This document shows positions 57,901 through 64,000 of a stretch of DNA of 64,000 nt, piece by piece. The notes beneath the pieces were generated by a model that worked only from the letters and a program-made list of their open reading frames with translations, was not told the DNA's origin and did not search any database. The stretch lies in contig CM057224.1 in the NCBI GenBank assembly GCA_029891385.1, positions 31,141,005 through 31,205,004 on the forward strand, read 5' to 3'. The stretch's first letter is position 1. Every line of letters begins with the position of its first letter. This stretch comes from Erythroxylum novogranatense (taxonomy: Eukaryota > Streptophyta > Magnoliopsida > Malpighiales > Erythroxylaceae). The translations under genes and the position numbers were made by a program.

Positions 57901-59535
57901 CGACCTTTCGTTTTCGCTTATGTGTTAAGTAGTTTTGGTCAGGTCCTTGTGAGTCAGTGCACTGTCTCTATTCGTTATAGCCTTCTCCCGGCTGCCCGCT
58001 AGTGGCACGGAGCTCCGAATTCGGACTCCCTTCATAGCTACATTGGACCGCAATGCGAGAAAGTGTAATACGTTCTGTTCACGGCTGCACATGACCGCTA
58101 AACGGGAATGTGCAGTACGTTTTGTTTCGGACCGAACCAGACCATTATGATATGTTACGTGTTTTGATTTGTTTCTGTGTGCTGCATTCATGTTTAAAAA
58201 AATTGAGAAAGGAAAAAAGTGACTTTTGTTATGAAAAGCTTGAAAAAAATTGATTTGAGGAAACTGTTTTGAAAAGTTACAAAGTTTGAAAAATTGGCCC
58301 TTTTGGCAAAAAGTTTATGAAAGAAATGATTTCTGCTTATTTGTCAATTTATAAATGTGTTATCCACGAGCTTTCGAGCTCACCCCCTTTCATCCCCATC
58401 TCCAGGTATTCGAGCAGGAGATCGGATGAAAGATGGTCAAGACGTCTATTTCGCTATTTGTATAAGTTTGGATTTTAGTATGGATATGTATATGGCTTAA
58501 GATAAGTTTGGGAAAGTGTACTTGCATATAAAGTTGAGTATTGTGAATGGTCTTGAATTTGTATATGAAATTGTGTATGATAATGATTTTGATTTAGGAT
58601 TTTGTGTATGGAATTTAAGATTGAAATCTGTATTGGAATTGGACATGATTAATGTTTTGAAGTGGTTTAGATATAGGAGTGTGTTTATTTGCTGAGATCC
58701 CGGACGGAGGGTCCGGTAGATTTTGATTGATTGTGTGATTGGTTGGGGATTTAGAAGTGTGTTTTTCGATACTTTGCAGGTTTGGGTTAGAATAAATGAA
58801 GCCGTTATGCTGCCGAATTTTCAATAAAATTTGGGATAAAAATGTAATTTTGAGATTTGTATGGATATATATAAGATTATGTATGAATGTTGAGTTTTGG
58901 GTATAAGAATGAATTTCCTATGGGAAATGATATGGATGTGATTGGTATAAGAAAGAATGAAAAAGAAAAGAAAAGAAAAATATACCGGATTTCGGATATG
59001 GATAATCTAGGAATTCCAGCGCGATGCTTTTCTCTGTTCTTTGTTTTCGGATGTCGGATTTGTTTGCTTGGGTTCGATTCAGTTCGTATCCATTTTCGAT
59101 TCGTATTCGATCTGTAATTTTTTCGTATTTTGGATATTCGATAATACGATTTCGATCCGTTTTGTTAAGTATCGATTCCGCTTCACTTCGTTTTGCTTCG
59201 GTACTTTTGTATTTCCGATTTCGCATCATATCTGTTTCGCCTTTGATTGTAACCGTTCCGATTCGCTTTTTTCGTTTCTGTATTCGATTCGAATTCGCTT
59301 TGCTTCCGCTTTCGCTTTCTTTGTCGTTTTTGAATTTAACTTATCCTATTTGAATTCGCCTCATTCTTCGTATCTGTTTTCTTTTTCGGTTGGGATTCGG
59401 TTCCCGGATCGGGTCCCAACAAGTAAATTCCAATTATCGAAATCATGCATCTCAATCTTAATCATTCACATTAGCAAACAATTCACGTAGAGCATTTAGC
59501 ACATCAGAAATTGAGGAACCAACTAGGTTACTCAC
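54447..59535 (-). other. Possible leader intron in F LTR (split by S)
   Basis: The donor-like TACAG/GTGAGTAACCTAGTTGG at 59535 and acceptor-like TTGTTTTTCAG ending at 54447 enclose about 600 bp once solo LTR S and one target copy are left out. Confidence 0.42.
54938..59421 (+). mobile_element. Solo LTR S, C family, 4484 bp
   Basis: It begins TGTTGGACCCCGAACTTTTG and ends GGGTCCCAACA, with AGTAA at 54933-54937 and 59422-59426, and no PBS, interior or second LTR. It shares with C the termini, the GATTTGAGGTGAGTA donor-like site (57455), the block with GCCTTCTCCCGGCTGCCCGC (57980-58000) and the acceptor-like CATCTCCAG (near 58405). Unlike C it has no GGTCGG array. Its last 400 bases are rich in TTCG/CGAA words. 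Confidence 0.92.
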
Positions 59536-61165
59536 CTGTAACTTCCGAGCTACTATCTGGAAGTCCCAGCAATGTCTGTGGAACGACGATCCAACGGTGC
59601 CTCTATAACAGTGAAATAATTTCCAATTACTAGATGCTCAATTTAAAACAACTCGATGATGCATATGTCTAATTAAAAATATGTACAATGCATGTTCATG
59701 ATTTCCCAACGCTAATACCCAATACCGCTATCCCTTGCCTCATAACCAAAATTCATTATTCACCAGATCAATGTCATCCATTAATTTCATAAGTCTCCAA
59801 TCTAAACTCTCATAGTCATAATAAAATTCTTAGGTCACGATAGAAACTATAATCGACTCTCTTTCTATGATTGAGAACTCGTTAATTCTTATTCTTTACC
59901 TCAATCGTAGACCTCTTTCTCTAGTTTATAACGAATTCGGAATCACCTCAATTGGAGGTCTATACCATAATTTATTCCCCAAAAACCAAAACACATAGCA
60001 TCAGAAAATTGGAGCTCGCCGCGACGAAGGATCTCTCGTCGCGGTGTACCAGGTGCGCTTGCCGCGGCGTGGAAGGACGCTCGCCGCGGGGAACACCTTC
60101 CAAGAGACGCGCCGTGACGTAGGGGAAGGGACTCCTCGCGGCGAAGATCTACGCGCTCACCGTGGCACCTCGGTCCGCTCGTCGCGGCGAGGCCACCTGC
60201 AGACGTCGCGACGTGCGGCGACTTCGTCTTCCCCGATCCATTTTTCCACCTTTCTCTGTCTAAAAACCAACATTAAACACACTCTAACTTCCCAATCTAA
60301 CACATTAAACACCATAAATGCATCACATAACCATAAATAACAACATTAAAACCATTAAACTTACCAAATCGAAGATCAAATATGTAAACCCTAAATCTCC
60401 AGAAATCCACCTCAGCCTCAATCAACGATGGAAATCTCCCATAGCCATACTAAACATCATCTTTACCAAGCTTTCTAGTTGATCTTTAACCACAATGAAA
60501 AAAAAACAAGCAAGAAACTCCAAGAGGAAAAATCAAGATCGTCGAAGGAAAGAAGAAGGAGAAGAGGAAGTTAGACTTTTTACAATATTCAAACCCTAAG
60601 GCTATATAAAGGGTTGATTTAAATCTCTAGAACATAGTCCTCAAATTCATTAATTTCTAGACTCTAAATTTTAATGGCTCATCATAAAAATTCTTAAACT
60701 CACAAATCAAAATTTTCCATGCTATTTACTCATCAATTTCGGGACCAGAATCTAATCCATCAGTCTTTATGTCAATTTCTCGGTCCGGATCCAAAACTCT
60801 AAAAATTCTAAAAAAATTCCTATAAATCCTCAAAAATATCAGACACTCGATCCTATACTCCAATTTAAATTTTCGGATCTCTAAAATTCAATTCTCACTC
60901 CAATTTAACTATACAAACCCCATTATGCCATAATTTCCAATAAATCACAATTAAACCTAATTATCTCGAAAATTTACAAATCAATTGATGAGCACTATTA
61001 AACGCCGAAAAATGCCATAAATGCATGTACCAATCAATGAATGTGCAATTAATTCATTCCTCTATAATTAGAGGTCAATGAATGCTCAATCAGTAAAATG
61101 CAGTATGATTCTACCCCATCTCAAATTACCAATATGTTCCAACACATCGGTAACGGGATGTTACA
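59427..61165 (-). repeat. F 5' LTR, part 2
   Basis: It resumes after the AGTAA duplication and ends GGGATGTTACA. In minus sense: TATA-like TTTATATAGC (60603-60610), CG-rich block (60010-60225), donor-like TACAG/GTGAGTAACC (intron start 59535). The net LTR length is about 2.6 kb. Confidence 0.88.
60010..60225. repeat. CG-rich palindrome block, F LTR
   Basis: CTCGCCGCGACGAAGG, TCTCGTCGCGGTG, TTGCCGCGGCGTGG, CTCGCCGCGGGG, GCTCGTCGCGGCGAGG and AGACGTCGCGACGTGCGG (CGTCGCGACG at 60204-60213), about 20-30 bp apart. It is the densest copy of the shared block. Confidence 0.85.
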
Positions 61166-61382
61166 CAAAGTGAATAAATTGATTGAATTGGAAATTGATA
61201 GGCATGAAAGTGAGTGATTCTGAAAGAATTGAATCTCAATTCAGTCCCTAAGAGTTTAAATTTATGAATATAAGTAGTAAAGTTATAAGGATTTGTATAA
61301 GGGCAATTTGGGCATGACACTTAAGTTTATAAGACTTAAGGCTTAAAGGAAAAGGCAAAAGGGACATTTCATATTTAGTAAG

Positions 61383-61394
61383 GGTATAAAAAGG
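61383..61394 (+). promoter_or_regulatory. TATA box of LTR G
   Basis: GGTATAAAAAGG, followed about 60 bases later by a purine-rich leader. Confidence 0.6.
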
Positions 61395-61799
61395 AGATGA
61401 AAGGTTGTTTTGTGTTATAAAAAGAGGAAGAGTGCCGTGGGAGGAGATGGAGAAGAGAAGAAGAGAAATGCTTGGGTTTTTGAGGAAATCATGAAGAGTT
61501 TGAAGATTTTTAAAGCCAAAATAAGTAAGTATAAGTATCATTTCCTCTTGATTCGATGAATGATTCATGTTTTGAGTGTTAAAAGTTAAAGGATGGGTTA
61601 ACGATATGCTCGATTTTTAGGGTTTTCGATCATAGTTAATTTTTAATGTTTTATGAATGAGATTGGTTTGGAAATGAGTTGGAAAATGATGTGTGAGTGA
61701 TGTTTAAGTGTTTAGATGATTTATGTTTTGAAAAATGGGAGGAATTGGATTGAAATTGTTAAGAAATCAGGTTTCGGGAGGCTTACGGGACTCGCACGC

Positions 61800-61890
61800 A
61801 TAGGCGATAATGAACGCCGCGGTGCACACTTGTGCCCTCGCCATGGCGAGCTCAACCTTCGCCGCGGCGAGCTTTCTCACACCGCGTCGA
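61800..61890. repeat. CG-rich palindrome block, LTR G
   Basis: GAACGCCGCGGTGC, CCTCGCCATGGCGAGC (a perfect dyad around CCATGG), CTTCGCCGCGGCGAGC (a perfect dyad around CCGCGG) and CACCGCGTCGAGC, about 20-30 bp apart. Confidence 0.85.
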
Positions 61891-62377
61891 GCTACTGTTC
61901 CCGGACAAGTTATGTTTTGGTTTTTAAACCATAATTTTTTGTATCGATATTCAAATGAGATAATCTCGGATTTGTTATGAACTAGAGACAAGGGTCTATA
62001 TGTTTATGAAAAAGGAAAGTGTTGAATCAGTCTTTTAAAGTTCTCAATTTTGGATGGAAGTGTAGTGAAAAATTTGGTTTCGACAAAAAGATAGTCTGTA
62101 TCTATTTGGAGAATAATTTTTGGATTTTTCTGAAACAAAGTGAACGATTTTAGTGTCTATTGAGTTCAGATATTGAGGAAAGGCTGTGATGGAAATTTTT
62201 GGAATAGTGTCGAAATGTCACGAAAGTGCATAGTACATATCTTTAAATTTCTACATGTGTATTATTGCTGAATTGGACGATGTGTTAATAAATGTGTTTT
62301 GATTTGTGATAGAGGCACATTTGGAATGTCAGCCCACCGACGTTGCCGAGACTTCTAGGCTTTAGCGCAAAAGTCAG

Positions 62378-63609
62378 GTGAGTGACCTAGATGGTTCTCG
62401 AATTATTAAGTGTTATAATTCAGTGATTTTAATTCTCTAGAGAATAATGGTGGGACAGTATTGATTGTGAACTCCGGACAGAAGGTCCGAAGTATTGGAG
62501 TGATATGATATAGAAGTGTTATGGGTATGTGAAATTGTGATTATGTTTTTAATGTGATAAATTGTGAATAAATTGTCCGATTGTGATAATTTGGAAATGA
62601 TTGTGATTTAGGAATACGTGAATAAAGTGATTAAATTGTGGCATAAATGGATACGTGAATAAAGTGATTGAATTGTGGCATAAATAAATACGTGCATGAA
62701 TGCAAAATCAGTTAATGACAGTTGTGACCGGAGCAACCACTGATCAGAGCTTTTAGCTCAACGTTATATTTGGGCCTCGAGGCCCAGAGTGATTCAGAGC
62801 CTATGACTCAACGATTAATGAGCCCTTAATGGGACAGTTTCAGAGCCTCTGGCTCAACGATTAATGAGCCCTTAATGGGACAGTTTCAGAGCCTCTAGCT
62901 TAACGATTAATGAGCCCTTAATGAGACAGTTTCAGAGCTTCTGGCTCAATTATTAATGTGCCCTTATAGGGACAGTTCAGGCGCTCGGTCACAACACCAA
63001 AATAAATTGAAAAAGTGTTACATCCTGCATTTGATTTGATATGTTTGATTGAATGACAGACATAATGCCATATACTGATGTGATATCAGTCATGGGATAC
63101 ATCTAATTGTAAAATGTATGACAAATTGTGATATGCCTATCGTTGTATGAAATATTAGAGCTGTTGACTAGAGTTGCCGCCGATCAGAGCTCTTAGTTCA
63201 ACGTGCATAAATGAGCTTCGAGCTCATGAGTGATTCAGAGTCTCAGGCTCAATGTATAATGAGCCCTGTATCTAGCATTGGATAAGGGACAGATATTAAT
63301 GAGCCCTTCAATGGGACAATTTAGGCACTCGGTCACAGCAAAATGATAATAAATGTTAAGTGAGTGAAATATGTATGTATAAAAAATAGGATATATGAAT
63401 GTGGATTTATGTAAATGTTTACATGGGCAATTTTGTGAAAGTGTATTATGAGATAAAGTTAGATGTATGTGATTTGTAAAATGAGATCAAATAGACAGCA
63501 ATGTGAATATAGGTTATGAATTGATTTTGTTACATGATTGAGCGGACCATCGATGATGATCACTCATTGAGTTCGCAAAACTCACCCAAAATTTGCAATT
63601 ATTTTTCAG
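62378..63609 (+). other. Possible leader intron in LTR G
   Basis: CAG/GTGAGTGACCTAGATGG to TATTTTTCAG/GACTCAGAAGAATACCCCG, 1232 bp. Confidence 0.45.
62793..62975. repeat. 46-bp tandem repeat, four copies, LTR G
   Basis: Units start TTCAGAGCC at 62793, 62839, 62885 and 62931, with a partial one at 62976 and a diverged set near 63231-63320. Each unit holds GAGCCTCTGGCTC (a hairpin) and a CCCTTAATGGG stretch. Confidence 0.92.
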
Positions 63610-63941
63610 GACTCAGAAGAATACCCCGTTAGGCAACGGGTGTATAGTGATCGATTGAGAGTGACTGAAGAGCATGGGATCAGTTGCGTCTGCATTAGTG
63701 TGAGGACCTTGATGTTATATTATGGTGTATTTATAAGAGGACCCTCGTGGTCATCACATTATTTACCGTTCATGTTTTGTAAGATTTGTTTTCCGCAACA
63801 TATATAACGTAAGTGTATGTATGTTTTTTTTAATTTATACTGTGATTTGACTGAGTGATATTTCACGCTACCCTTGCAAGGCACAGACTTGGATATCACC
63901 ATCGTTGTCAGGTCTGGGTCTTACGGGAGTGGGGTGTTACA

Positions 63942-64000
63942 CTATAAATGTATGCATAATGATGTGAAGAGTTAAAGACATACACGATCGAGTACATGCT
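63942..64000. other. Flank after LTR G
   Basis: Fifty-nine AT-rich bases without a PBS, gene or repeat that I can recognise. Confidence 0.6.

Larger units (their letters stand above)
33946..61165 (-). mobile_element. Element F: minus-strand Tekay-like Ty3 element, right portion
   Basis: The visible parts are gag (33946-33988, 53664-54056), PBS (54040-54055) and 5' LTR (54061-54937, 59427-61165). E and X' split its gag, and solo LTR S splits its LTR. Everything 3' of gag lies beyond the left edge of the window, past X'. F gag and LTR termini resemble D, but the LTRs are clearly diverged. Confidence 0.85.
61166..63941 (+). mobile_element. LTR G, right part (host of F)
   Basis: It follows the F terminus and ends CGGGAGTGGGGTGTTACA, the same ending as X. 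In order: TATA box GGTATAAAAAGG (61383-61394), CG-rich block (61800-61890), donor-like GTCAG/GTGAGTGACC (intron start 62378), 46-bp tandem repeats, dyad element (63541-63588), acceptor-like TATTTTTCAG (to 63609). No PBS follows, so it is a solo LTR or a 3' LTR. Confidence 0.8.

Noticed and set aside
59024..59490. Phe/Arg/Ser-rich overlapping ORFs near the end of solo LTR S
   Set aside because: They arise from dense TTCG/CGAA words. Several frames on both strands are open at once, and the second runs out of the LTR.

Overview
This window is plant nuclear DNA, most likely from a eudicot with a repeat-rich genome, although the species cannot be named from the sequence. I see no host gene, tRNA, rRNA or prokaryotic feature. 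Almost the whole 64 kb is LTR retrotransposons inserted into one another. Every large boundary I trust rests on a TG...CA-type terminus, on a 5-bp target-site duplication (TSD) read on both sides, or on both.

Layout, outermost to innermost. G (61166-63941) is an LTR of a Tekay-like Ty3 family. F, a minus-strand Tekay-like Ty3 element, sits in it and is seen as a gag 5' part (53664-54056), PBS and LTR (54061-61165). F's LTR holds a solo LTR, S (54938-59421, TSD AGTAA). F's gag is split by E (33989-53663, TSD CATAG), a minus-strand, apparently Tat/Athila-type Ty3 element, and by the LTR X', whose two visible parts are 1-632 and 31552-33945. X' holds B (638-31551, TSD GGGAA), a full-length Sirevirus-type Ty1/copia element. 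B's 5' LTR holds C (938-22290, TSD ACAAA), a minus-strand Ty3-type element with LTRs of about 5.1-5.3 kb around only 560 bp of interior. C's right LTR holds D (9935-20340, TSD ATTAA), a minus-strand Tekay chromovirus with degraded gag-pol. E holds X (35736-47646, TSD GTCAC), a plus-strand non-coding large retrotransposon derivative (LARD), and H (49214 to about 53404), a rearranged minus-strand Sirevirus-type copy that keeps an intact 557-codon gag but no pol. The deepest chain has six levels: G > F > X' > B > C > D.

Coding content is retroelement only: the B and D polyproteins carry several stops and frameshifts, B has an extra ORF after pol, H has an open gag, and F has a gag fragment. No element here is visibly autonomous.

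The most interesting signals are non-coding. (1) The LTRs of D, F, X, X' and G share, at a fixed place about 400 bp before the LTR end, a ~47-bp double-dyad element lying directly upstream of a splice-acceptor-like site. A conserved donor-like site lies 0.7-1.2 kb upstream, so these LTRs may carry a leader intron. (2) Short CG-rich blocks built on the palindrome CGTCGCGACG and its relatives recur in otherwise unrelated LTR families. (3) H carries an array of AAGTCGACTT palindromes in its U3 region. (4) C has giant LTRs, almost no interior, and an 18/19-bp GGTCGG array.
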